The notes: a model not told the origin generated them from the sequence alone. Positions 27,733 through 35,894 are shown, counted from the stretch's first letter. The stretch: DNA of 42,691 nucleotides from Bacteroidota bacterium (GCA_022562275.1 JADFPP010000024.1:1-42691); one strand, 5' to 3'. A program made the numbers and translations.

Positions 27733-27809
27733 ATCGACATATCCAAGGAACGTGTCGAAAAATCACAGTAATATCGACACGTTTTGATAACATGTCGATA
27801 TCATCGACA
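27733..27809. promoter_or_regulatory. Cluster of TGTCGA/TCGACA sites upstream of the Fic gene
   Basis: Five copies of TGTCGA or its complement lie in 77 bases: 27734-27739, 27753-27758, 27774-27779, 27793-27798 and 27804-27809. They form two inverted repeats: AACGTGTCGA (27749-27758) with TCGACACGTT (27774-27783), 10 perfect base pairs; and TGTCGAT (27793-27799) with ATCGACA (27803-27809). They lie 38-114 bases upstream of the Fic start. The Fic protein has a winged-helix domain and could bind them (inference). Confidence 0.55.
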
Positions 27810-27816
27810 ATGTAAG

Positions 27817-27849
27817 AGATATGACAGATTTTGAAAATCTGTCATATCT
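27817..27849. terminator. Perfect 16-bp hairpin after the M49-like gene
   Basis: Two 16-base arms (27817-27832 and 27834-27849) pair perfectly around a single central base; the arm begins AGATATGACAG. It starts 4 bases after the M49 stop codon. Only a weak pyrimidine run (TCTCTT) follows on the minus strand, so termination is plausible but not textbook. The very short loop would also suit an operator or cruciform. Confidence 0.55.
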
Positions 27850-27853
27850 AAAG

Positions 27854-29521
27854 TTACTCATACATCTTCTCAATTTCATAAACAGGTTTTATATCAACCG
27901 GAAGATCAGATAGTTCAGCTAATAATGTTTTCATTGAGGGGGATTGAACAACATATTTTTTAATCAGATCCTTTGCGCCTTGATAATTACCTTCCGCCTG
28001 TATCATAAGCAGCTTGTTAGCAAGTTCTTCCAGCACGTTATAAGCCTTTTCAAAATTAACTTTTACTTTCCGGGTTGATTTATCATATTCAAAGCCACCT
28101 TTTTCTATCAGGAAATTATAAATTATTGCATTCCCGCCGCCGTGTGCTTCGTTAATTCCGAATCTCATCGAGCGAAAAGCCCCTGCAAGAAATGTTGCCC
28201 ATACTTCGTTCTCAAATTCTTTTGGGAAGACCCCTTTTTTTATCATAAATATATTGTTGTATGTACCCAGAATATCAGCCTTACACTCTTCCAAAGTAGA
28301 ATAAGTTTCTTTCAGCTCTTTTTTTACTTCCGTATCTCTTCCATCAACGGTAATAAACCCCGGACCGATTCCGTGAGACATTTCATGCATAAGAGAGTGG
28401 TTAAAGAAAGCATCAAATGAAACATACTTAAGTTGATCGGGAACAAGTACTATTTCTGCTATTGGTTTTAACAGTGTTTTAAACTTGGCTTCTATTATGT
28501 TTTTCAGCATAACTTTTTTTGATCCCTTTGCCTTTCGAACTCGTTCATCATTCGGCAGGTTAAAGGCTATAGTTTGTATACCTGCTTTTGTATCACCGGC
28601 AGTAAAAATTTCATTCACAACAGCCAATGGTGATTCGGAACCACGTTCAAAATTTTTATGTTCATCGGGGATCGGAAGGTGAATTTCCATGTCTTTGAGA
28701 TATTTTTTAAACACATCAAGCTTTTTACTTTCAGCCCGATCTTTTATAGTTAAAAAACTTTCGAAGGATGTTTTGTAGTTGAACAATCTGTCTTCATATA
28801 CTTCGTAAGGTCCAATCACTATTTCAATATCATTATCACTTAAATCCATCCAATCCATGTCGCTCTGGTAATAATCATTACTAAGGAAAGCATCTGCCCT
28901 TGATTGAAGATATTTTTTTAGTGAGACATTATCCGTATACTCCGCAGCTTTTAGAAGAAGCTTTGCTGCTTTGGTTAAATCATCTTTATAGAATTCACTG
29001 TAAGGAATTGCAACCAGTTTTTCACGATCTCTTCTAATAACTGTAAACTCAGAAGTGAAAGCGCTTTCATCTTCCGGATGGTTTTTGATCCAGTTCTCAA
29101 ATTCCTTTTTTGACAGATCTTCCGGATAGAAATTTGCACCTAAGGGCTTTTCTTCTATACCGATAAATGGTCTTTCGTGTTCCAGTCTATCAAACGGACC
29201 GAACATAATGTTAAACAATTCAAGTTGATCATTTGCTTCTTCTTTATCCTTTGCCATCAGATCGGCTTTAATTTGTTTGTTTTTTGAATAAACCTGGTCG
29301 AGAAAGATCCTATCCATAATTTTAGATGCCTGGTAAAGTTTTTCAACAACTATTTTTTGTCTTTCATCAAGCGATCTTACATTGTATTTAAGCTCCGTTG
29401 GTACAAATTTAGAAATTTGTTCTTTGACTAAATAAGGTCCCTCGGGCTTGCTATCATTTTGATTATCGCATCCGCTCAATACTAACCCTGATATAAAAAG
29501 AATTGTGATAATAAATTTCAT
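27854..29521 (-). CDS. M49-like zinc metallopeptidase, lipoprotein
   Basis: 555 residues. The lipobox LVLSGC puts the lipidated Cys at residue 18. The zinc site is HEMSHGIG (His379, Glu380, His383), with the downstream Glu in EECKAD (411-416), the third-ligand region typical of dipeptidyl-peptidase III. Classical M49 enzymes have a six-residue HExxxH; here the spacing is the common HExxH, so this is a divergent branch or a related family. LKYVSFDAFFNHSLMHEM and GPGFITVDGRD frame the site. It is predicted to hydrolyse peptides at the outer membrane or in the periplasm. The gene is divergent from pepF, which suggests a peptide-scavenging role. Confidence 0.72.
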   Translation of the reverse strand: MKFIITILFISGLVLSGCDNQNDSKPEGPYLVKEQISKFVPTELKYNVRSLDERQKIVVEKLYQASKIMDRIFLDQVYSKNKQIKADLMAKDKEEANDQLELFNIMFGPFDRLEHERPFIGIEEKPLGANFYPEDLSKKEFENWIKNHPEDESAFTSEFTVIRRDREKLVAIPYSEFYKDDLTKAAKLLLKAAEYTDNVSLKKYLQSRADAFLSNDYYQSDMDWMDLSDNDIEIVIGPYEVYEDRLFNYKTSFESFLTIKDRAESKKLDVFKKYLKDMEIHLPIPDEHKNFERGSESPLAVVNEIFTAGDTKAGIQTIAFNLPNDERVRKAKGSKKVMLKNIIEAKFKTLLKPIAEIVLVPDQLKYVSFDAFFNHSLMHEMSHGIGPGFITVDGRDTEVKKELKETYSTLEECKADILGTYNNIFMIKKGVFPKEFENEVWATFLAGAFRSMRFGINEAHGGGNAIIYNFLIEKGGFEYDKSTRKVKVNFEKAYNVLEELANKLLMIQAEGNYQGAKDLIKKYVVQSPSMKTLLAELSDLPVDIKPVYEIEKMYE

Positions 29522-29730
29522 CCTGCTTACCCTTTTAGCTGTTGTTAAATATTCGTTTTTCAGAATATGAAATATAAGAAGAAATTCTCTCTTGACTAAA
29601 ACAAAAATACCCGCCTTACCTTCCCCTGTTTATAATAACCATCTAACTAATTGGTTGAGGATATCGTAAACATTCTTCTTAATTTTGTTTATCAATAATT
29701 CTCATTATTTGTTAAACATCAGGTGAAAAA

Positions 29731-31611
29731 ATGAATAAAATAAAAATTCTTTTTATACTGGTTTTTGTTTGCATAACATTGATACCCTCTTTCTCACAAA
29801 CTTTTGAAAGAAAAGACATTCCCGAAAAATACAAATGGAATCTTGCAGATATCTATCCGACAGTTGATGCATGGCAGGCAGATGTAGATATGCTGAATGC
29901 AAATGTAGAAATGCTTGCAGAGTTTAATGGTAAACTAAGTGAAAGTGCAGATGCTCTTTACAAAGCACTTAAAACCGGTAACGATCTTACAAAAACTCTC
30001 TGGAGAGCATGGGTTTATGCAGGTAACCTCAGCAACGAAAATCTTAATGAGAATCAGGCAATAATGCAGCAGATGAGGACGCTCGAAACAAAGTTGGGGG
30101 AAGTGACTGCTTTCTTCGAACCGGAAATTCTTAAAATTCCAAAGGAGAAAATCGATCAGTTCTTTAACGAAAAACCAGAACTGAAAAATGACTTCGATAT
30201 GTACATAGACAACATACAAAGATTACGCGAGCATACACTTACAGAAGCTGAAGAAAAAATACTTGCAAGCTTTGGATTGATAGCCGGAAACCAGAATGAA
30301 GTTTACAGCATATTTAACAATGCTGAAAAGCCATTCCCTAAAGTTACTCTTTCAACCGGGGAGGAAGTTGAGCTAACTTCATCAGTTTATACAAAATACC
30401 GTGCTGCTGAAAACAGGGAAGACAGGGAAAAGGTAATGAAAGCTCTCTTTGAAAGCTATGGTGATTTTAAGAATATGCTTGGTGCAAATCTTAGTGGAAA
30501 AGTAAAAAAGGATTGGGTTTATGCAAAGAACAGGAAATATAAATCATCATTAGAGGCATCATTAAATTCTGATAACCTTCCTACGGAAATCTACTCAACT
30601 TTAATCGAGCAGGTAAATAATAATCTTCCAACTCTTCACCGCGCATTAGATTTAAAGAAAAGAATGCTTGGGTTGGATGAGCTGCATTACTATGATCTTT
30701 ATGTTCCTTTAGTTGAAAAAGTTGATATGAGCTTTACTGTGGAAGAAGGGCAAAACATTCTTCTCAATGCACTAAAACCATTAGGTGAAGAATATGTAAC
30801 AGTCCTTCAAAAAGCTTATGATGACAGATGGATTGATTATATGCCTACTGTTGGAAAGAGAAGTGGCGCTTACTCTAACGGTGGTGCATATGATGTTCAT
30901 CCCTACATTTTAATGAATTGGACGGATGACTTTCTTTCTGTCTCAACGCTTGCACACGAGCTGGGGCACACAATGCACAGTTATTTCTCCAATAAAACCC
31001 AGCCCTTTGCAAAAGCAGATTATGCAACGTTTGTTGCAGAGATCGCTTCAACTGTTAATGAAAATCTCTTGAATGATTATATGGTTAAGAATGCAAAAAG
31101 CGATGAAGAAGTATTGTACATTCTTGGCAGCTACCTGGAGCTTTTAAGAACAACTATTTTCCGCCAAACGTCTTTTGCTGAGTTTGAATGGGAAATTCAT
31201 AAAAAAGTTGAAGCCGGTGAACCGCTAACCGGTGATGATATGTGTGCAATTTACTACGATATAGTAAAAAGATATTACGGACACGAAGACGGGCATTGTA
31301 TTGTTGATGATTATATTCAGTATGAATGGTCTTACATCCCTCACTTTTTAGGATACAATTATTATGTATTTCAGTATGCAACATCATTGATTTACGGAAC
31401 AGCATTAGTTGAAAAGATGAACGAGCAGGGACAGCCCGCAGTTGATGCATACTACAACATTCTTAAAGGCGGCGGTTCTAAATACTCACCCGAATTAATC
31501 AAGGATGCAGGAATCGATCCAATGTCCCCAGAGCCGGTTGCTCTTACAATGCAAAAGATGAACAGGGTGATGGATCAGATGGAAGAGATTTTGAAAAAAA
31601 TAGGAAAGTAA
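29731..31611 (+). CDS. pepF: Oligoendopeptidase F, M3 family, exported
   Basis: 626 residues with a signal peptide (residues 1-22, ending IPSFSQ), unusual for PepF, which is cytosolic in Firmicutes. YKWNLADIYPT (34-44) is the family's opening. Conserved parts are AYSNGGAYDVHPYILMNW (380-397), the zinc site HELGHTMH (His409, Glu410, His413) and Glu437 in FVAEIAST, 24 residues later, the third ligand. The C-terminal GGSKYSPELIKDAGIDP is the usual end. It cleaves oligopeptides; here probably in the periplasm. The gene is single, and no Shine-Dalgarno is obvious. Confidence 0.92.
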   Translation: MNKIKILFILVFVCITLIPSFSQTFERKDIPEKYKWNLADIYPTVDAWQADVDMLNANVEMLAEFNGKLSESADALYKALKTGNDLTKTLWRAWVYAGNLSNENLNENQAIMQQMRTLETKLGEVTAFFEPEILKIPKEKIDQFFNEKPELKNDFDMYIDNIQRLREHTLTEAEEKILASFGLIAGNQNEVYSIFNNAEKPFPKVTLSTGEEVELTSSVYTKYRAAENREDREKVMKALFESYGDFKNMLGANLSGKVKKDWVYAKNRKYKSSLEASLNSDNLPTEIYSTLIEQVNNNLPTLHRALDLKKRMLGLDELHYYDLYVPLVEKVDMSFTVEEGQNILLNALKPLGEEYVTVLQKAYDDRWIDYMPTVGKRSGAYSNGGAYDVHPYILMNWTDDFLSVSTLAHELGHTMHSYFSNKTQPFAKADYATFVAEIASTVNENLLNDYMVKNAKSDEEVLYILGSYLELLRTTIFRQTSFAEFEWEIHKKVEAGEPLTGDDMCAIYYDIVKRYYGHEDGHCIVDDYIQYEWSYIPHFLGYNYYVFQYATSLIYGTALVEKMNEQGQPAVDAYYNILKGGGSKYSPELIKDAGIDPMSPEPVALTMQKMNRVMDQMEEILKKIGK

Positions 31612-31620
31612 TTTCTCCGG

Positions 31621-31656
31621 ATTGTTGCCGGAGTCAATAACTCCTGACAATTTTGA
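31621..31656 (+). terminator. Probable terminator of pepF
   Basis: Arms 31621-31634 and 31640-31651 pair with a 2-base bulge and two G-U pairs around CAATA, followed by TTT. Ten bases after the pepF stop. Confidence 0.5.
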
Positions 31657-31730
31657 CGATCAAAAAAGACAAAATTACAGAACGGAGAGTTGATTATTTA
31701 CATATTCTGCTTATGTATCCCCTGTTTCTT

Positions 31731-31745
31731 TGGTACGATTTCTGC
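31731..31745 (+). promoter_or_regulatory. Candidate sigma-54 promoter
   Basis: TGGTACGATTTCTGC fits the -24/-12 pattern TGG-N10-GC of sigma-54 promoters (consensus TGGCACGnnnnTTGC), with 10 bases between GG and GC. It ends 21 bases before the next start codon. One match in 42 kb can be chance. Confidence 0.3.
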
Positions 31746-31766
31746 CTTACGTTTTAATAAAACGAA

Positions 31767-32093
31767 ATGGAACTGAGTATGAATAAAAACGAAGTAAAAC
31801 AGCTAATTGAACATCATTATTTTGAGTTGGAACATAATAAGGGAATTTCCGATGCTCTGAATGAATACTCAATTTCTTTAAGTAACATCCTTATGAAAGT
31901 TGATGACGAGGTGAATAATATAATTTCAGATTTTGAATCTTACTGGATTAATGAGCAAGAAAAAATGACTGGTATTTCTAAAGAGTATTTAGAATTTGTT
32001 AAAACCGAAATTGAAAAGGAAATTGTTAGTGTGGTTAGTCAACAATTGAAGTATTGGTCTCAGGCAGAAAGAATTAAAATGGATTCCGCCTGA
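31767..32093 (+). CDS. Hypothetical protein, helical, 108 aa
   Basis: I do not recognise this protein. It is small, acidic and alpha-helical by composition (many Glu, Lys, Ile, Leu), with a heptad-like pattern around residues 20-75 and the end KYWSQAERIKMDSA. There is no signal peptide or Cys. A second in-frame ATG lies 12 bases downstream at 31779 (MNKNEVKQLI). It follows pepF by 155 bases with a terminator between, and a sigma-54-like sequence lies upstream. Codon use looks like that of its neighbours. Confidence 0.6.
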   Translation: MELSMNKNEVKQLIEHHYFELEHNKGISDALNEYSISLSNILMKVDDEVNNIISDFESYWINEQEKMTGISKEYLEFVKTEIEKEIVSVVSQQLKYWSQAERIKMDSA

Positions 32094-32248
32094 AAACAAT
32101 TAAACTATGCTGTTGAAATAGTTGAAAAATTCCTCACTTCGTTTTTATCTTTCTTAAAAATTTAAGCTTGGGTTTTATCGATCTTAATAGAGTAGCAGAA
32201 GGAATCTCGCTCAACACTATTTTATAATCCATTGCAAACTACGCCCGT

Positions 32249-32396
32249 TAAGAGGTTGTGTGAATATTGTTAAAACCGTTTGCCAAAGGCATCCCTACGG
32301 GAGAAACGGTTAAAAACACAGTTTGATTTTTGCCTAAATTCTCACGATTGAAATCGTGGGTTAATGTGATTTCTTTATTTTCACACAGCCTCGTTA
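32249..32396. mobile_element. MITE-like element with inverted ends and two internal hairpins
   Basis: Ends GAGGTTGTGTGAA (32252-32264) and TTCACACAGCCTC (32380-32392) are inverted copies with one mismatch. Inside are two further perfect hairpins: AACCGTTT/AAACGGTT (32274-32281, 32304-32311) and CACGATT/AATCGTG (32343-32349, 32352-32358). The 61-codon minus ORF across it is not protein-like. The layout fits a non-autonomous or REP-type mobile unit. The right end is 26 bases from an AlaX remnant. Confidence 0.6.
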
Positions 32397-32422
32397 AGCC
32401 CGAAGACATATTAAAACATTTT

Positions 32423-32584
32423 TCATTCATCAAATAATTTAAATCTAATTCTCACTATACTATCATTATAATTTGTTGAGGTAATCTTAAATCTTCCGAT
32501 TTCTTTTGTGTGTGAAACATGCAAACCGTTGCAGGGACTGGCATCATAACCACCAATATTGTCACCGGCATTAATAACAAAAAA
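32423..32584 (-). pseudogene. C-terminal remnant of an alanyl-tRNA editing protein (AlaX)
   Basis: An open stretch of 53 codons to a TGA reads, in part, GYDASPCNGLHVSHTKEIG and RFKITS, then VRIRFKLFDE. This is the end of the editing domain of AlaX/AlaRS: the zinc motif C-xxx-H (CNGLH, CGGTH in the family), then the (S)EIG element and the final beta-strands. AlaX removes mischarged Ser or Gly from tRNA-Ala. The first two thirds of the gene are missing: an in-frame TAA stops the frame at 32585 and no homologous text was found further upstream. It is next to the MITE-like element. Confidence 0.7.
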
Positions 32585-32694
32585 TTATCTTTTCTTCATT
32601 CCGCTCAAGTGGCTTTTACTTTTTAATATAAATTCATATATACTTGCACTTCTTAAAATAATTCTTAATGAAAATTTATTAAAGGTATTTTAAC

Positions 32695-33651
32695 ATGAGA
32701 ACTATAAATTCAAAATCATTTTATTTCTTCCTTGGGGTTACACTCACATTAGTGGCGTGCATTCTTTCTGCAAGTATATTTTTGCCTAATGATCTGTTAG
32801 CAGGTTCAAATTATAATCCTGATGAACAATTCCCGCAAGGATACAAAATAATATCGCCGCGAATACCCGATTATATGGAATTTGCAGGTGAGCGGGTACC
32901 ATTAGAAAATTTTGACGTTTATGAACGCATTGATCGTGAATTTATTGTGAATACTTATTTTCATTCTTCAACAATACTTGCATTAAAAAGAGCGAACCGC
33001 TGGTTTCCGGTAATCGAACCTATTTTAAAGAAAAACAACATTCCGGATGACTTCAAATTCTTATGTGTTGCCGAAAGCAATATGGAGAACGTAATATCAC
33101 CTGCCGGGGCAACTGGTTTCTGGCAATTTTTAAAAGAAACGGGACAGAGGTACGGATTAGAAATTAACAGCCAGATTGACGAAAGATATCACGTTGAAAA
33201 ATCTACTGAAGCAGCATGTAAATATTTACAGGAAGCACATGATTTGTTTGGAAGCTGGATGATGGCTGCTGGTTCTTATAACATGGGTATTGACGGAATG
33301 CAAAAACAAATTGAAAGACAGAAATCAAATCAATATTATAATATGGTTCTTAGTGCCGAAACCTCAAGATATGTTTCAAGAATAATGGCGTTTAAAGAAA
33401 TATTTAAAGTTCCTGAACAATACGGTTTTGATATTACAGCAGACGAAATGTACGCACCGTTAAAATATCATACCGAAGTGCTTGATAGTTCAGTCAGTGA
33501 TTTTGCTGATCATGCTGCTTCCTTGGGTATAAATTATAGAACATTAAAATTGTATAACCCATGGCTGCGGGATAACAAACTTAATAATAAGAAGAAAAAA
33601 GTTTATGAGATAAAAATTCCCAAGGAGGGTAGTATTGAAATAATAAATTAG
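32695..33651 (+). CDS. Lytic transglycosylase (MltD-like)
   Basis: 318 residues with an N-terminal signal or anchor segment (about 8-30). The SLT domain has Glu127 in CVAESNMENVISPAGATGFWQF, split here as AESNMEN and SPAGATGFWQF, followed by GLEINSQIDERYHVEKSTEAA and AGSYNMG, the MltD-type set of motifs. Glu127 is the catalytic acid that cleaves the MurNAc-GlcNAc bond with anhydro-sugar formation. The last 60 residues (about 255-318, SDFADHAASLGINYRTLKLYNPWL, then YEIKIP) look like a LysM-type cell-wall binding repeat. It acts in the periplasm in wall remodelling. The gene is single. Confidence 0.87.
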   Translation: MRTINSKSFYFFLGVTLTLVACILSASIFLPNDLLAGSNYNPDEQFPQGYKIISPRIPDYMEFAGERVPLENFDVYERIDREFIVNTYFHSSTILALKRANRWFPVIEPILKKNNIPDDFKFLCVAESNMENVISPAGATGFWQFLKETGQRYGLEINSQIDERYHVEKSTEAACKYLQEAHDLFGSWMMAAGSYNMGIDGMQKQIERQKSNQYYNMVLSAETSRYVSRIMAFKEIFKVPEQYGFDITADEMYAPLKYHTEVLDSSVSDFADHAASLGINYRTLKLYNPWLRDNKLNNKKKKVYEIKIPKEGSIEIIN

Positions 33652-33797
33652 TGGGGGGAAATTACCTCACCCCGAAAGATTTCGGAATCGAATTCTTTAT
33701 TATTTTTCTTTGAGATCCTTAACAAGGTTTCGGACGACGTAATATCAAAGTTCTGAGAGGTTTTTTACCGCCCCGCTTGCTGAATTTATCCACAGAA

Positions 33798-34412
33798 CTA
33801 TTGAACTTGTATCAGAATAAAATTCACAATCCAATCCGCAGAATTAATAACATTGGCGCTGTCAATAGATTTACCCGGCACAAGGAACATATCGATCATT
33901 GATGTTGGGTTTATATTCCTGAATGCTGTTACATCTGCCCTGGGCAATAAAATGTTTAAAACTTCCGGGCTATCACTATAACTTGCTGATGGATCGATCG
34001 AAACGGCTGCCAAAGTACCAAAAACTGTTTCCATTACATTTTTTGCAGTTGGACTCTTTATAAACGAAAGCATTGTCTCAAAATTTACCGGGGATTTTAC
34101 CGGTCCCGCCATAAAAACAGGCACATAAAATTCATTCGACTGAAGAGAGTCCGATTGCACTACATAAATAAAGGCATTAAAAGATGTGGTGTTAAGCAAA
34201 TCAATCTTACCATCCGTACTGACCTCTCTTCCATATATTGATGCAAGTTGTGCATCTTGTGAAAAATCACTTCTGACTTTGTTTATTACCTCACCAAGTT
34301 TTTCCTTCGCTGTAATTTTTCCATCTGGTGGTTCATTTAAAAAATCTTCAACATCACAGGCTATTAGGCTTAGAGAAATAAGGACGGTTACAATTATAAT
34401 AGGAAATTTCAT
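33798..34412 (-). CDS. Hypothetical lipoprotein, 204 aa
   Basis: The lipobox LSLIAC puts the lipidated Cys at residue 19. The mature part is acidic and starts DVEDFLNEPPDGKITAKEKL, then LGEVINKVRSDF, and ends with INSADWIVNFILIQVQ. I do not recognise a domain. It lies between the convergent transglycosylase gene and a thioredoxin pseudogene on the same strand. The reading frame is clean and ends normally. Probably an outer-membrane or periplasmic lipoprotein of lineage-specific kind. Confidence 0.65.
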   Translation of the reverse strand: MKFPIIIVTVLISLSLIACDVEDFLNEPPDGKITAKEKLGEVINKVRSDFSQDAQLASIYGREVSTDGKIDLLNTTSFNAFIYVVQSDSLQSNEFYVPVFMAGPVKSPVNFETMLSFIKSPTAKNVMETVFGTLAAVSIDPSASYSDSPEVLNILLPRADVTAFRNINPTSMIDMFLVPGKSIDSANVINSADWIVNFILIQVQ

Positions 34413-34506
34413 TGTTTTCTCTTTTGAATATAAAAACTTTGTGGTTAAACTTTAATACTCGTCGTATAATATGTCATTCTAAATCCAAACAAAGTGAATG
34501 GGGTCG

Positions 34507-34818
34507 TTATAATTTAACTGCTAATTCTGAGAGATTAATGTTCCTGGATTTTCAAAATAATTCTTTCCCATCAAAAAAGAATACGATTATTGGAACTGTA
34601 AAAACAGAATTTTGTGCTGTAAGTTCTTTTATATCTAATACATTAACATAAGCAAAACTAATCTTCGGAAATTCATCAGTCAACAATTCCTTGAAATTCG
34701 GTTTTAATGCTTTACATACATTGCAAACGGGTATGTTGAAATAAACAGCAGCGGTTGGATTTGTATTCAAAAATATTTTAAATGTCTTAAGCTAACTTAT
34801 GGTTTTTTCTTCCGCCAT
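34507..34818 (-). pseudogene. Thioredoxin-family gene with two in-frame stop codons
   Basis: One frame from ATG at 34818 to TAA at 34507 contains TAG at 34792-34794 and TGA at 34552-34554, with no frameshift. Read through, it gives MAEEKTIS-stop-LKTFKIFLNTN, then AAVYFNIPVCNVCKAL with the redox CNVC motif, a helix, TVPIIVFFFDGKELF-stop-KSRNINLSELAVKL. The text before the first stop and after the second still looks like a small thioredoxin (about 103 residues). Two nonsense mutations in an otherwise intact gene are the simplest explanation. Both could come from C-to-T changes (CAG to TAG, CGA to TGA), but the ancestral codons are not known. Confidence 0.72.
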
Positions 34819-34861
34819 TAAATTATTATCCCATAAATTGATTATACAAAAATAGATGTTG

Positions 34862-34890
34862 CGTAAGTCAGGACATTGTCCTGACCTACG
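34862..34890. repeat. REP-type palindrome
   Basis: Two 13-base arms around the loop ATT, one A-C mismatch (core GTCAGGAC/GTCCTGAC). Such palindromes recur in many genomes as repetitive extragenic elements; a genome-wide count is needed. It lies between the thioredoxin pseudogene and repeat copy A. Confidence 0.6.
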
Positions 34891-34966
34891 TATATCTTTT
34901 GAAACTATGAATATTATTAATCTATATTCGTTGCAATTAGAATATTGATTGTTTCCAGGGCGAGAT

Positions 34967-34982
34967 TTAGTGTTAACACTAA
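34967..34982. promoter_or_regulatory. Perfect 16-bp palindrome, possible operator
   Basis: TTAGTGTTAACACTAA is self-complementary across all 16 bases. It lies 17 bases before direct-repeat copy A and about 150 bases before the thioredoxin pseudogene ATG. No promoter can be assigned. Confidence 0.4.
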
Positions 34983-34998
34983 CCTAAATGATAAAATG

Positions 34999-35150
34999 AA
35001 AGGGAAGGGTATTCCTATTTACCCTGGTAATCAAGGTAAGCGGGACTCAAGAAAGTGTTTTTACTGTTGGGGGCTAAGGAGGATGTTCTTGATTCCCTTA
35101 GTAATTCCTTCCCTTAATATTTTAAGAAACTTGTGTTGTGTGTTTGCCCT
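34999..35150. repeat. Direct repeat copy A (93-bp core 35028-35120)
   Basis: The core 35028-35120 matches 36071-36163 at 92 of 93 positions by eye (G/A at 35042). Flanks on both sides remain about 70-75% similar, giving about 150 bases in all. It follows the stop of the cNMP-domain gene. It contains a short inverted pair AATCAAG (35029-35035) and CTTGATT (35088-35094). Confidence 0.85.
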
Positions 35151-35210
35151 ATTTATTTAATAAATTCATTTAATAATTCTTTCCATTAACTCTAATTATG
35201 GTGCGACACA

Positions 35211-35894
35211 TTATTCATCTGCTTTGCTATCCAGCAAATCATCTTCCAAATCATTATTGTGCCGTACTGTTAAATTTTGTCCTATCTCATCTTCAATTTG
35301 GTGTTTGGTTTTTAGCTTTTCTACAATAGAATCCAGCTCTTCATCTGATAAAACTTCATCACTTACATCATCCCGGATGTGTTCGATATCTGACATATCA
35401 AGCTCCTCTAAATTGCCAGACGAATAATTTTCCTCCATATAATTATTGGGATCTAAATATGAATCGAATCCCGGCTCTGCCTCCTCATTGTATTCGTCTA
35501 ATAAAGTCCCTCCTTTTTTAACTAAATTATTTACAATAGTCTTATTGCCAATCGTGAGGAGTTGAAAATCATCAATACAGATTTTATATAACAAAGTTTC
35601 TTTGTTTGCAACAGCACAGGAAAACCGCTTGCTTCCTTCTAATATCTCTGCCTCTCCGAAAAAATCGTATAAATATTTATAATCAATAGAATGATCTTTA
35701 GAAAATTTTATTTTAACTTCACCCCAAACGATTAAAAATACGTGTTTGACATCTTCATCATAACTGTATATGATATCACCATCATTCACTTGTACAAAGT
35801 TTTTGAAATTATACAAATGCCGATAATGGCTTTCATCTACACTTGTAAAGAGCAGGTTTCTTTTTATTGATTTAAAGTTCCAGTCTATTAACAT
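35211..35894 (-). CDS. cNMP-binding-domain protein with acidic tail
   Basis: 227 residues. Residues about 8-130 fit a cyclic-nucleotide-binding (Crp/FNR-type) beta-roll: VNDGDIIYSYDEDVKHVFLIVWGEVKI, LYDFFGEAEILEG and FSCAVANKETLLYKICIDDFQLL. No helix-turn-helix follows. Instead, residues 135-227 are strongly acidic and low in complexity (EEAEPGFDSYLD, LEELDMSDIEHIRDDVSDEV), and read as disordered or partner-binding. It may sense a ligand without binding DNA. The PAS-kinase gene is 400 bases upstream on the same strand, and the same repeat follows each gene. Confidence 0.72.
   Translation of the reverse strand: MLIDWNFKSIKRNLLFTSVDESHYRHLYNFKNFVQVNDGDIIYSYDEDVKHVFLIVWGEVKIKFSKDHSIDYKYLYDFFGEAEILEGSKRFSCAVANKETLLYKICIDDFQLLTIGNKTIVNNLVKKGGTLLDEYNEEAEPGFDSYLDPNNYMEENYSSGNLEELDMSDIEHIRDDVSDEVLSDEELDSIVEKLKTKHQIEDEIGQNLTVRHNNDLEDDLLDSKADE

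Noticed and set aside
32134-32232. 32-residue basic minus-strand ORF
   Set aside because: Unrecognised, no ribosome binding site and in a repeat-rich gap; not enough support.
32248-32433. 61-aa minus-strand ORF
   Set aside because: It runs through the inverted-repeat element and its hairpins, with no protein-like pattern.
34552-34554. Selenocysteine reading of the TGA in the thioredoxin gene
   Set aside because: The TGA lies far from the CxxC site, and a second stop (TAG) also breaks the frame; nonsense mutation fits both.
34945-35160. 71-aa plus-strand ORF over repeat copy A as a full gene
   Set aside because: Its start region is not shared by copy B and there is no signal of a protein before the repeat; only the mini-ORF inside the core is worth testing.
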